Origin: an uncultured Gluconobacter sp.
GTDB lineage: Bacteria; Pseudomonadota; Alphaproteobacteria; Acetobacterales; Acetobacteraceae
Assembly: GCA_937880175.1 (NCBI GenBank)
Contig: CALFLO010000027.1
Coordinates: forward strand, 1 to 28,847
Direction of reading: 5' to 3'
DNA: 28,847 bases
Shown here piece after piece: positions 1 to 7,965 of the stretch. Each line of letters starts with the position of its first letter. The stretch's first letter is position 1. Position numbers and translations under genes: made by a program. A model generated the notes under the pieces. The model searched no databases. It had not been told where the DNA came from and was given only the letters and a program-made list of their open reading frames with translations.

Positions 1-1349
1 CGCTCGTAATAGGGCGTGCCGAGGCGGGCGATGATCTCGTGATAATGCACGCTCGGGTTCTTGCCGGTCTTGGCCGTGATTTCAGCAGCCAGCAGACCCA
101 GAATGAGCCCGTCCTTGTCCGTGGTCCAGACGGTGCCGTCCCGACGCAGGAACGTGGCGCCCGCGCTTTCCTCACCGCCAAAACCCAGCGAGCCATCCAT
201 CAGCCCCGGCACGAACCATTTCAGCCCCACCGGAACCTCAACGAGCTTGCGGCCCATATCTTTCGCCACGCGGTCAATCAGCCCGCTGCTGACGAGCGTC
301 TTGCCCACACCCAGCTCCGGGCTCCAGTCCGGACGGTTCTGGAACAGGTAGGAAATCGCCACAGCAAGATAATGGTTCGGGTTCATCAACCCGTCGGGCA
401 TGGCGACGATGCCGTGACGGTCGGCGTCCGTGTCATTGGCAAAAGCAACGTCAAAGCGGTCGCCCATTTCGATCAGTCGCGCCATGGCATAAGGCGAAGA
501 GCAGTCCATGCGGATCTGCCCGTCCCAGTCGGCGGTCATGAAAGAGAATGTCGGGTCCACCACGTCGCTGACGACGGTGGCGTTGAGGCCGTAGCGCTCG
601 ATGATGGGCTTCCAGTACGCAACAGCAGCTCCGCCCAGCGGATCGATGCCGATCTTCACACCCGCATCGCGGATCGCCTTCATGTCGATGACGGAATCCA
701 GATCGTTCACATAAGGCGTGATGAAATCATAACCCCTGATGCACGCTTCCTGCCGGGCCTGCTCGTAAGGCAGACGCTTGACGTCCTTCAGCCCGTTGGC
801 GAGGAACTCATTGGCCATGTCCTGAATGGCCTTGGTGATCGCCGTATCGGCCGGACCACCATTGGTCGGGTTGTATTTGAACCCACCATCGGCCGGGGGG
901 TTATGCGACGGCGTGATGACCACACCATCGGCCAGACCCGTGGTACGGCCCTTGTTGTAGGTCAGGATGGCGTGGGAAATGACGGGGGTCGGCGTATAGC
1001 CGCCGTTTTCGTCAATCCGGGCGTCGATGCCGTGAGCTGCGAAAACCTCAATAGCGGATTTCTGCGCCGGGCCGGACAGGGCGTGGCTGTCCATGCCGAT
1101 GAAAAGCGGACCGTCGATGCCCTCGGCCTTGCGATGGCGGCAGATGGCTTCGCAGATGGCGAGGATATGGTTCTCGTTGAAGCTGGTATGAAGCGAGGAG
1201 CCCCGGTGACCGGACGTGCCGAACGAAACGCGCTGCGTGGAGATCGAAGGATCGGGCTTGCGGTCATAATAAGCCGCGATCAGGGCGGGAATATCGGTCA
1301 GCTTGTCGGGGGAAAGCGTTTTGCCGGCCAGAGGGCTGAGATGGGCCAT
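1..1349 (-). CDS. pgm: Phosphoglucomutase (alpha-D-glucose phosphate-specific), C-terminus beyond window
   Basis: Interconverts glucose-1-phosphate and glucose-6-phosphate in the cytoplasm, linking glycolysis and the pentose phosphate route to UDP-glucose and polysaccharide synthesis. The minus-strand reading frame is open from an ATG at 1349 to the window edge, giving about 449 of the roughly 550 residues usual for the E. coli Pgm type. Visible landmarks are FGTSGHRG near the N-terminus, the phosphoserine loop ITPSHNPP (Ser about residue 148), the metal loop NDTDADRHG and the sugar-binding FGGEESAG. An AAGGATT element lies about 10 bases upstream of the ATG. The next gene is divergent, and the 200-base spacer (1350-1549) shows no convincing promoter. 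Only the last ~100 residues (phosphate-binding domain) are missing. Family assignment is secure. This is a housekeeping gene that borders the accessory cluster. Confidence 0.95.
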   Translation of the reverse strand, partial: MAHLSPLAGKTLSPDKLTDIPALIAAYYDRKPDPSISTQRVSFGTSGHRGSSLHTSFNENHILAICEAICRHRKAEGIDGPLFIGMDSHALSGPAQKSAIEVFAAHGIDARIDENGGYTPTPVISHAILTYNKGRTTGLADGVVITPSHNPPADGGFKYNPTNGGPADTAITKAIQDMANEFLANGLKDVKRLPYEQARQEACIRGYDFITPYVNDLDSVIDMKAIRDAGVKIGIDPLGGAAVAYWKPIIERYGLNATVVSDVVDPTFSFMTADWDGQIRMDCSSPYAMARLIEMGDRFDVAFANDTDADRHGIVAMPDGLMNPNHYLAVAISYLFQNRPDWSPELGVGKTLVSSGLIDRVAKDMGRKLVEVPVGLKWFVPGLMDGSLGFGGEESAGATFLRRDGTVWTTDKDGLILGLLAAEITAKTGKNPSVHYHEIIARLGTPYYE

Positions 1350-1549
1350 TGCTTCAAAATCCTTGCATTCGCCATTGGGCATTGCCGTCGGTTAACGGCC
1401 GTAACGCATGAACGCCCGGTCAGGGCGCGTCGTTCGGGCAGGAAAACTTGTATCCGGGTCGATGTCCAGAGAGGCGCGTCAGTTCTGTGAAGATTGCGCC
1501 GGGACCAGTCCGGCTGGAACCCGCCCGTCGCAGGGTGCATGATCGCCCG

Positions 1550-2800
1550 ATGACACAGCCAGAAAGCGGGAACAGACTGATGCAACATGCCTGTGGAACT
1601 GTTTTTGGCAGCCTCATCCCCGCCTGCGCCGTTCCAGCTGGGCTGGAAGGGTTTTTCCAAACTTTCAGAGATGTGATCCGATCCGAAATTACCCCCCGGG
1701 CCGCGGAAAACGACCGGGCAGGGCGCTATCCACACGCCTCCATTCAGGCGCTGAAACGCTGCGGTCTGATGAAAGCCCCTCTGCCAGTGGCGCTCGGAGG
1801 GCGCGGGTTTTCGCAGGCGCTGTCGCAGGAGGTTTTTCTGGAGCTCGGAATGGCGGACCCGTCCGTAGCCCAGATTTACAAGGTGCATGACGACGCAGTG
1901 CGGGAACTGCTGTCCGTCGCCACGCCGGGAATGTGCCAGCATCTGGCAGAGCGCATCTGTGAGGATCAGGCCATGATCGGCATGGCTCTGGCGGAGAACG
2001 GAAAACGCGCGGTTGATTTCGGACATGTCGTGTCCCGTCCCGAAGGTGCGGGACATCTCATCGACGGCCGCAAAATCTACGCGACCGGAGCTGTCGGCGC
2101 GGATCTGCTTCTGGTGTCGTCCTATGACGTGGTCGCGCAGACAATGCGGCTCGACCTGCTGCCGTCTGGAACGCCGGGCGTGCATTTCGTGGAAGACTGG
2201 AACCGGCTGGGACAGCGGGCGACGGCATCAGGCAGCGTCGTTCTGGAGCGCGTCCAAACCCGCCCGGAATGGTCGGTGCTGACCCCACAGTCCGAGCCGC
2301 AGGTCCATGCGCCTCTGCGCTATCAGAACGGATTTTCGATGATCCTCGTGGGGACCGGGCTGGCCGCGCTGGAGGCGGCCATCCTCTTTGTGCGCGAACA
2401 CAGCCGTCCATGGGCGTCCGCCGGGGTGGCGGAAGCGGCGGATGATCTTCTGGTCCGCCGCCTGTTCGGGGAAATCGGCGCGGAACTCGCCGCGGCCAGT
2501 GCAAGTGCGCGGACGGCCGCGGGACTGCTGGATGTTTTTGAGCGCGGCGCCTGCTCGCGCACGGATGTGGCCATCCCCGTCTATGCCGCGCGCTCCTCGG
2601 CCTCCCGGGCTTCCCTGCGCGCGGGGTCGGACCTCATGGCAGCGCTTGGCGCGCGCGCAACGGACGCGGCTTACGGGCTCGACCGCTACTGGCGCGATGC
2701 CCGGACACTCTCTCTGCACGATCCGGTGGAATGGAAGCACGAAGAAATCGGCCGCCATCTCCTGACCGGCTGGGAACCCGAACCGGGTCTGTACCGGTAA
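1550..2800 (+). CDS. DszC/SfnB-type flavin-dependent monooxygenase (acyl-CoA dehydrogenase fold)
   Basis: A cytoplasmic flavoprotein of the acyl-CoA dehydrogenase superfamily, in the branch of SfnB (dimethylsulfone use) and DszC (dibenzothiophene sulfoxidation). These use reduced flavin and O2 rather than dehydrogenating acyl-CoAs. What shows this: the N-terminal helical region with APLPVALGGRGFS, the middle beta domain with GTPGVHFVEDWNRLGQR and ATASGSVVLE, and the C-terminal signature DRYWRDARTLSLHDP. In that signature the HDP histidine (about residue 390 of 416) matches the active-site His of DszC. The start is uncertain: ATG 1550 and ATG 1580 (preceded by GGGAAC) both lie before the conserved domain, and no strong ribosome site decides between them. 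It converges on the MocR gene with 18 bases between stops. It is a paralogue of the monooxygenase at 10293-11573. The substrate cannot be read from sequence; an organosulfur compound is inferred. Confidence 0.85.
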   Translation: MTQPESGNRLMQHACGTVFGSLIPACAVPAGLEGFFQTFRDVIRSEITPRAAENDRAGRYPHASIQALKRCGLMKAPLPVALGGRGFSQALSQEVFLELGMADPSVAQIYKVHDDAVRELLSVATPGMCQHLAERICEDQAMIGMALAENGKRAVDFGHVVSRPEGAGHLIDGRKIYATGAVGADLLLVSSYDVVAQTMRLDLLPSGTPGVHFVEDWNRLGQRATASGSVVLERVQTRPEWSVLTPQSEPQVHAPLRYQNGFSMILVGTGLAALEAAILFVREHSRPWASAGVAEAADDLLVRRLFGEIGAELAAASASARTAAGLLDVFERGACSRTDVAIPVYAARSSASRASLRAGSDLMAALGARATDAAYGLDRYWRDARTLSLHDPVEWKHEEIGRHLLTGWEPEPGLYR

Positions 2801-2818
2801 CGCACGACCCATTACGCC

Positions 2819-4309
2819 TCACGAAAACGGCGCGGTCGCAGCCTGCGCCATGAGCTGCGCGGCCTGCTCGATCCCGCTCTCCGCCAGTTCGCCATAACCA
2901 TGGGAGACGAGGCGTCTGAAATCGGCCGACGCCGGATCGGAAGCGGAGCGCAGGGGATAATCTCCGGGAATCTGAAGGTTCAGCCTGCGCGCAGCACTCA
3001 CATAGGCCGCACTGTCAGAAACGCCGGCAGGGAGGAACCAGCTCATTCGCGGCGCCTGCCGGGCGTTGAAAATCCTGAACTCCCCCAGATGACGCTGCAT
3101 GGCATCCACGAGATGATCGCGCCGCCGCATCAGGGTCATCCGTCGTCGCTTGAGAAACTCGTCCAGATCTCCGCCATCGATAAACCGCGCCAGAGCTTCC
3201 TGTTCAAGCCATGGCAGTCCGTTATCGGTAATCAGCTTGGTATCCAGCACGGCAGGCAGCAGCGGCCAGGGCACAACCATGTATCCCAGCATCATGCCCC
3301 CACCCAGCGCGGGCGCGAACAGCCCGGCATGAATGACATTCTTCCCCCCCGAAAGGGACAAGAGAGAGGGCACGGATTTCCCTTCCAGCGTCAGGAGATC
3401 GAACATCGATTCCTCAAACACCGGTGTCCGGTTCCGCGCCGCCAGAGCCAGAAGCTGGCGACGACGGGGAAGGGACAGCGTGGCATTCGTGGGAACCTGA
3501 CAGCCCGGATTGACGCAGACGAGCTGGACATCCGCCAGTTCCATCCCCGCAATGCCTACGCCCTTGCCATTCACGGGCAGGTTCACGATCCCCATGCCCA
3601 TTTTTTCGTACAGCAGCCTCTTGCCGATATAGCACGGTGCCTCCAGCGCCACTTTCATGCCGGGGCTCAGCAGCGACTGCGCGATCAGCGAATGCGCCTG
3701 CTGAAGGCCGGAAATGATAATGACCTGCCGCTCATCCACAGCCGTCCCATGGCGCGCCGTCAGCCACCGAGCGAGCGTATTGCGCAGGAAAGGCAGCCCC
3801 GCATTGGACTGGAACTGGCCCCCGCTCTTCCAGTTTTCATACTGGAACAGCTTCTGGATGGTGCGTTTCCATTCCAGGGAGCGATAGACCGGCTGGTCAC
3901 TCCCGAAACCCAGATTGACCCGCCCCGGCACATCAATTGACGAAAAATAATTGTGGTTCTGGTCCGCGAATGTCCGCTCAGGGCGCGAGCCAACAGTGTC
4001 CGCGCCCGTAATATCGTCCGGCTCGGCCAGAGCGACCGTCTGGGCCGCAGCTTCAGACGGGTGAGGCGGCGTCTGATGGACGTAAGTGCCGCGTGACGGC
4101 CGCTTTTGCACATAGCCCTCAGCCTCCAGATGTTCGAGCGCAAGCATGACGGTATTGCGCGAAACGCCCCAGTTCGTGGCGCATTCCCGGATCCCCGCGA
4201 GGGATTCTCCCGGCCGCAGGGTCCCGCTGCTGATCGCGGCGGCCATTTGCCGCACGATCTGCTTCTGAAGGCTTTCGCCAGACTGCCGGTCGAGAAACGG
4301 CAGGAACAT
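2819..4309 (-). CDS. MocR/PdxR-type GntR regulator with degenerate aminotransferase domain
   Basis: A DNA-binding regulator of the MocR subfamily: an N-terminal GntR winged helix (about residues 5-78, with ESLAGIRECATNWGVSRNTV and the wing RPSRGTYV) joined by a linker to a fold-type I aminotransferase-like domain (about 125-490). The domain is recognisable (EAPCYIGKR, VNPGCQVPTNATLSLPRRR, LGYMVVP). The Schiff-base lysine of the family (consensus TFSK) is replaced: GLFAPALGGGMMLGY aligns without gaps and puts Pro333 (codon 3311-3313) where Lys should be. The pyridoxal-contact motif EDDYDSEF reads EESMFDLL. It therefore probably does not bind PLP covalently and may sense another ligand. ATG 4309 is preferred to two in-frame GTG codons just upstream (4312, 4315). 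It is divergent from the TonB receptor operon and so is its likely regulator. Confidence 0.88.
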   Translation of the reverse strand: MFLPFLDRQSGESLQKQIVRQMAAAISSGTLRPGESLAGIRECATNWGVSRNTVMLALEHLEAEGYVQKRPSRGTYVHQTPPHPSEAAAQTVALAEPDDITGADTVGSRPERTFADQNHNYFSSIDVPGRVNLGFGSDQPVYRSLEWKRTIQKLFQYENWKSGGQFQSNAGLPFLRNTLARWLTARHGTAVDERQVIIISGLQQAHSLIAQSLLSPGMKVALEAPCYIGKRLLYEKMGMGIVNLPVNGKGVGIAGMELADVQLVCVNPGCQVPTNATLSLPRRRQLLALAARNRTPVFEESMFDLLTLEGKSVPSLLSLSGGKNVIHAGLFAPALGGGMMLGYMVVPWPLLPAVLDTKLITDNGLPWLEQEALARFIDGGDLDEFLKRRRMTLMRRRDHLVDAMQRHLGEFRIFNARQAPRMSWFLPAGVSDSAAYVSAARRLNLQIPGDYPLRSASDPASADFRRLVSHGYGELAESGIEQAAQLMAQAATAPFS

Positions 4310-4347
4310 CACCACAGGCTTTTCTCCGTCACTAAAAACTAAAACAA

Positions 4348-4393
4348 ATAGTATTAACCGTACCCATTGAAATTATACTATCCGTATCTATCG
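4348..4393. promoter_or_regulatory. Candidate operator/promoter region between the MocR gene and the TonB operon
   Basis: An AT-rich patch inside GC-rich surroundings, in the divergent spacer. It contains a perfect 7-bp inverted repeat, ATAGTAT (4348-4354) and ATACTAT (4375-4381), 20 bases apart. It also holds an imperfect direct repeat, TAACCGTACCCATTG (4355-4369) and TATCCGTATCTATCG (4379-4393), matching at 11 of 15 positions with a 24-base period. MocR proteins often bind direct repeats on one face of the helix. On the minus strand TATAAT lies at 4377-4372, a consensus -10 for the regulator gene, and it overlaps the second half-site. On the plus strand TTGAAA (4367-4372) is 16 bases from TATCGT (4389-4394). 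The role is inferred from position and symmetry only. Confidence 0.45.
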
Positions 4394-4541
4394 TTAAATA
4401 AGATTCTCACTCTATCACTTCGTGGTGTCATTCAGCAGGAAAGCTCACGTCGTGGTTGGTTTTGTCCGTTCAGCAGCGCTTCGTACCGTGCACCGTCTGT
4501 TTCCGGGCGCGCCGGGCTGTGTCTGCCGGGGCAGGGCAGCC

Positions 4542-6872
4542 ATGGGTACGGCTCCCGGCGGTCAGACGCTTGTCTTCGTGACCGTGGCGCTGGGTTTCTC
4601 CGCCGCCGTAGGACACGCCCAGGACGTCCCCGACCGGAAAAAGCCGCCCCGCCATGCCGTGGCCGGAAAAGCAACGCCTGCAAACCGCCCGTCCGGCGTT
4701 GAAACCGTCATCGTCACGGCCAACCGGCGCGCGCAGGATATCCAGAAAGTCCCTGCCACCATCACCGCCATCAGCGCCGAGACCATCGCGCGCCAGCATC
4801 TGGACAGCGCCGCCGACATCGCGGCTTTCGCCCCCAACGCGCTGGGCTATAATTTCGACGGTCGCCTGCGCCCGCGCTACTATATCCGCGGCGTCGGCAA
4901 CGGAAACGTCGCAAACAACGCGGTGGGCGCCGTCGCGCTCTATGCCGATGATGTCTATCTCAACAGTCTGGCGCTTCAGGGCTTCCCGCTCTTCGATCAG
5001 GCGCAGGTGGCGGTCCTCAACGGTCCTCAGGGAACACTGTGGGGAAAGAACGCCACCGCCGGGGCCATCCAGTTCACCTCCCTGCGTCCGACCTTCCGCA
5101 ATGACGGTCATGCACAGGTCGATTTCGGCAATTACGGCCAGAAACGCGGCGAACTCGTCCTCAACACCCCCATCATCAGCAAAACGCTCGCCACCCGTCT
5201 TTCCGTCCGTTACGAGGATTCCGACGGCTGGGCGCGGAACCTGCAAAGCAACAAGCGTGTCGGGAATTTCGGCGATTTCGCCACCCGGTTCCAGACCCTC
5301 TGGCGCCCCAGCGACCGGCTGGAGTTTCTGCTCAACCTTCATGTGCGCGACATGCAGGGCACGAATGTCCCCTATTACAGCGCATCGGGAACCTCGGTCT
5401 ATTCTCCGCTGAAAACCGGCAGCCGCGATCTGACGAACACCAACGTCAACGGCCGACAGGCGCTCGTTTCGGAAGGCGTCTCCCTGCACACCACATGGCA
5501 CCCCGGAGCAGGGCTGGCCTTCACGTCCATTACGGCTTTCGAGAACGCCCAGCGCCGCCAGTCCGGAGACGGGGATTATACGCCGCAGGAGTTCAGCCGC
5601 GCCTACGACAAACTGCACCCCACGCAGGTCAGTCAGGAGTTCCGGCTGGCATCGGACGCGCACAAGCGCATTTCGTGGATCGCAGGGGCCTATTATTTCC
5701 ACGAAAACCTGAATGACAGCTACGCCACCACCACACTCCCCCCCGGCGCTGTCACGACCCCGGCCATCATCGGCCAGCCCGGTTTCGCGGCCACGAACTA
5801 CACCCAGACTACGGACAGCTTCGCGCTGTTCGGCAACACGACCATCCACGTCACCAAATGGTTCCAGATCACAGGCGGCGTCCGCTGGACGCATGACTAT
5901 CTGCATCTCGATCTCGAAAGCAGACAGGCCCAGTCGCCCGTCTCCTTTTCGGCCAATCCAGCAAACTGGTGGAGTGCTGGAAACGTGACCTCGCCGCTCG
6001 TCGGGATCGACAGCTATCATGGCGGAAGAAGCTGGTCGAACGTCAGCTACGAGGTCGAACCGCAGATCCTGCTGGACAAGAACCAGATGGTTTATGTCCG
6101 CATTGCCGATGGTTACCGCTCCGGACTGTTCAACACGCAGGTCACGCCCAACCCCGTCAATCGCGGCGGAACACCGCTGCAGAAAGCCGCCCCCGTCAAT
6201 CCGGAAACCCTGTCGTCCTATGAGGGCGGCTACAAGGGAAGCTGGTTCGACAAACGTCTGACCCTGAGCGCAGATGGATTTTACTCCAAATACGACAATA
6301 TCCAGGTCTCCTGGACCGCGACGGACGCCGCCACGAAATCCACCATTATTTCCCTGACCAACGCCGCATCCGGCATCTCCTATGGTGGCGAAGTCGCATT
6401 TCAGGCCCGCCCGCTGGATGATCTGACCGTCTCGGGAAATGTCGGCATCCTGCGCACGAAATTCACGGATTTCACGGCCCCCGCAAGCGCCACCGGTGCC
6501 ACGGACCTCACAGGCAACGAATTCGCCCGCGCCCCGCACCAGACCGCCAATATCTCCGTTGATTACCACTTCAGAACCCGGATCGGAGACGGCTCGGTCG
6601 GCACGCACTGGAACTATACCGGGCATTACTTCTACCTCGTCTCAAACGAGAAAGCCTCGGCCCTGCAACAGTCTCCCGTCTGGCTCGGTGACGTGCACGC
6701 GTCCTTCCGCCCCGGAAACAGCCGCTGGGAACTGAGCGGCATCGTCACGAACATCACGGGCAACCGCTACCTCGTGCAGGTCCTGCCGTACTCCGCCACG
6801 AGCCAGACCTTCACCTACCAGTACAGCGCGCCGCGCATGTTCCTCCTCTCCGCCCGCGTCGATTTCTTCTGA
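4542..6872 (+). CDS. TonB-dependent outer-membrane receptor
   Basis: An outer-membrane active transporter: N-terminal plug followed by a 22-strand barrel, driven by TonB-ExbBD. From ATG 4542 the 776-residue product begins with a signal peptide (hydrophobic LVFVTVALGFSAAVG, likely cleavage after GHA). A TonB-box-like ETVIVTA follows, then the plug with YIRGVGN, a YADDVYL segment and NGPQGTLWGKNATAGAI. It ends with ARVDFF; a terminal Phe is the usual barrel-assembly signal. ATG 4542 is preferred over an in-frame start at 4422 because it follows a GGGCAGGG element and gives a normal signal peptide. It is the first gene of a five-gene operon, 16 bases before the amidohydrolase. The ligand is unknown; from its neighbours it may import an organosulfur or aromatic compound. 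I see no siderophore biosynthesis or FecR-type signalling gene near it. Confidence 0.9.
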   Translation: MGTAPGGQTLVFVTVALGFSAAVGHAQDVPDRKKPPRHAVAGKATPANRPSGVETVIVTANRRAQDIQKVPATITAISAETIARQHLDSAADIAAFAPNALGYNFDGRLRPRYYIRGVGNGNVANNAVGAVALYADDVYLNSLALQGFPLFDQAQVAVLNGPQGTLWGKNATAGAIQFTSLRPTFRNDGHAQVDFGNYGQKRGELVLNTPIISKTLATRLSVRYEDSDGWARNLQSNKRVGNFGDFATRFQTLWRPSDRLEFLLNLHVRDMQGTNVPYYSASGTSVYSPLKTGSRDLTNTNVNGRQALVSEGVSLHTTWHPGAGLAFTSITAFENAQRRQSGDGDYTPQEFSRAYDKLHPTQVSQEFRLASDAHKRISWIAGAYYFHENLNDSYATTTLPPGAVTTPAIIGQPGFAATNYTQTTDSFALFGNTTIHVTKWFQITGGVRWTHDYLHLDLESRQAQSPVSFSANPANWWSAGNVTSPLVGIDSYHGGRSWSNVSYEVEPQILLDKNQMVYVRIADGYRSGLFNTQVTPNPVNRGGTPLQKAAPVNPETLSSYEGGYKGSWFDKRLTLSADGFYSKYDNIQVSWTATDAATKSTIISLTNAASGISYGGEVAFQARPLDDLTVSGNVGILRTKFTDFTAPASATGATDLTGNEFARAPHQTANISVDYHFRTRIGDGSVGTHWNYTGHYFYLVSNEKASALQQSPVWLGDVHASFRPGNSRWELSGIVTNITGNRYLVQVLPYSATSQTFTYQYSAPRMFLLSARVDFF

Positions 6873-6888
6873 GCCAGAGGACACAGTC

Positions 6889-7965
6889 ATGAGCCTTTCA
6901 TTCCCTGTCATTGACCTGCACGCGCACTGGTTCGCGCCCTCCACCCTCGACATCCTCGGCCGAAGGTCCGAAGCCCCCCGCATCGGCCGACTGGGCGACG
7001 ATCTGGCCATCTGGCGCAAAGGCGCGGGCGCGGGAACCGGCGTGCCATTCCCGCTCGGCCCGCAATGGACGGATATCAACGCCCGCCTCGACCATCTGGA
7101 CAGTGCCGGGATCGCGCATCAGCTCATTTCCTGGCCCACGACCCTCGGCGTCGATGCCGCGCTTGGGGCATCGGATACGCTGGATCTCTGGACCGGCTGG
7201 AACAACGAAACTTCCGCTCTGGTGCGTCAGAACCCCGACCGCTTCAGCGCGGTTGCGGCCCTCAGCACAAGCGACCTCGACTGGTCCCGGCGCGAACTGG
7301 CGCGCGCGCATGAAAAGCTGGGCCTGATCGGCGGCGTCCTGCCGGTCAACGGCTTCTTTTCCCGGGCCTCCGCCGAGCAGTTCCGGCCGATCTTCGAGGT
7401 GGCGCAGGCCCATCGCAGCCATATCTATCTGCATACGGGTTTCGCCAACCCCGTCATCACGGGACAGCCGCCCGATATCCTCCATGGGGATAACGAGGCT
7501 CTCCGCTGGGTCATCGACAACGGCTTTCATTTCGCCTCCGCCGTGGCGACGCTGGCCTTCACCGATTTCCTCGACCCGTTCCCCGATGTCACGCTTCAGA
7601 TCGCCATGCTCGGCGGTAGCGGCCTCGGGGCTCTGGCCGCCGAACAGGCCGAGGTCTCCCCCCGCATCCAGGCCGGTCCCCTGCGCCGCCATTTCCGCCA
7701 GATCTGGCTCGATACGGGGGCTGCGGGCAGCGGCAGTGCCGCCGTCGCGGCAGCCATCCGCGTGCTGGGGTCGGAGCGCATCGTGTTCGGCTCGGATTAC
7801 GCCCCGCTGCCCGATGTCCGCCCCACGCTCGACCGCGTCCGCGCGGCAACCGCCACCGACCCCGACAGCCGGCACGCCGTCCTGTCCTCAAATGCCCTGT
7901 CGCTTCTCTCCCGCCACGATGCCTTCCCCGCACATCTGGCGCCACTCAGGAAAACAGCATCATGA
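6889..7965 (+). CDS. Amidohydrolase-2 family protein (ACMSD-like), HGG histidine missing
   Basis: A cytoplasmic TIM-barrel metalloenzyme of the amidohydrolase-2 family, which contains ACMSD, gamma-resorcylate and 5-carboxyvanillate decarboxylases and some hydrolases. Visible metal ligands are the HxH pair in IDLHAHW (His11, His13), a strand-5-type His in IYLHTG (His182) and the strand-8 Asp in VFGSDYAP (Asp303). The usual HGGG motif reads MLGGSG, so the catalytic histidine position (ACMSD His228) appears to be Leu241. At 358 residues its length is normal. A good ribosome site (AGAGGA) precedes ATG 6889. Its stop overlaps the next start (ATGA at 7962-7965). In context it may process the carbon part of the operon's substrate, by decarboxylation or C-C/C-N hydrolysis; which one cannot be told. 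Confidence 0.82.
   Translation: MSLSFPVIDLHAHWFAPSTLDILGRRSEAPRIGRLGDDLAIWRKGAGAGTGVPFPLGPQWTDINARLDHLDSAGIAHQLISWPTTLGVDAALGASDTLDLWTGWNNETSALVRQNPDRFSAVAALSTSDLDWSRRELARAHEKLGLIGGVLPVNGFFSRASAEQFRPIFEVAQAHRSHIYLHTGFANPVITGQPPDILHGDNEALRWVIDNGFHFASAVATLAFTDFLDPFPDVTLQIAMLGGSGLGALAAEQAEVSPRIQAGPLRRHFRQIWLDTGAAGSGSAAVAAAIRVLGSERIVFGSDYAPLPDVRPTLDRVRAATATDPDSRHAVLSSNALSLLSRHDAFPAHLAPLRKTAS

Noticed and set aside
39..1490. Long plus-strand open frame of 483 codons
   Set aside because: It is antisense to the phosphoglucomutase, whose motifs are unmistakable; its own translation has no recognisable domain.
1494..1553. Short plus-strand frame ending ATG ATC GCC CGA TGA that overlaps the 1550 start, possibly a leader peptide
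   Set aside because: It has only a TTG or a four-codon ATG start and no good ribosome site. A coupled leader cannot be supported.
4470..6626. Minus-strand open frame of 718 codons across the first TonB receptor
   Set aside because: It is a GC-rich antisense shadow of the receptor gene, with low-complexity translation and no domain.
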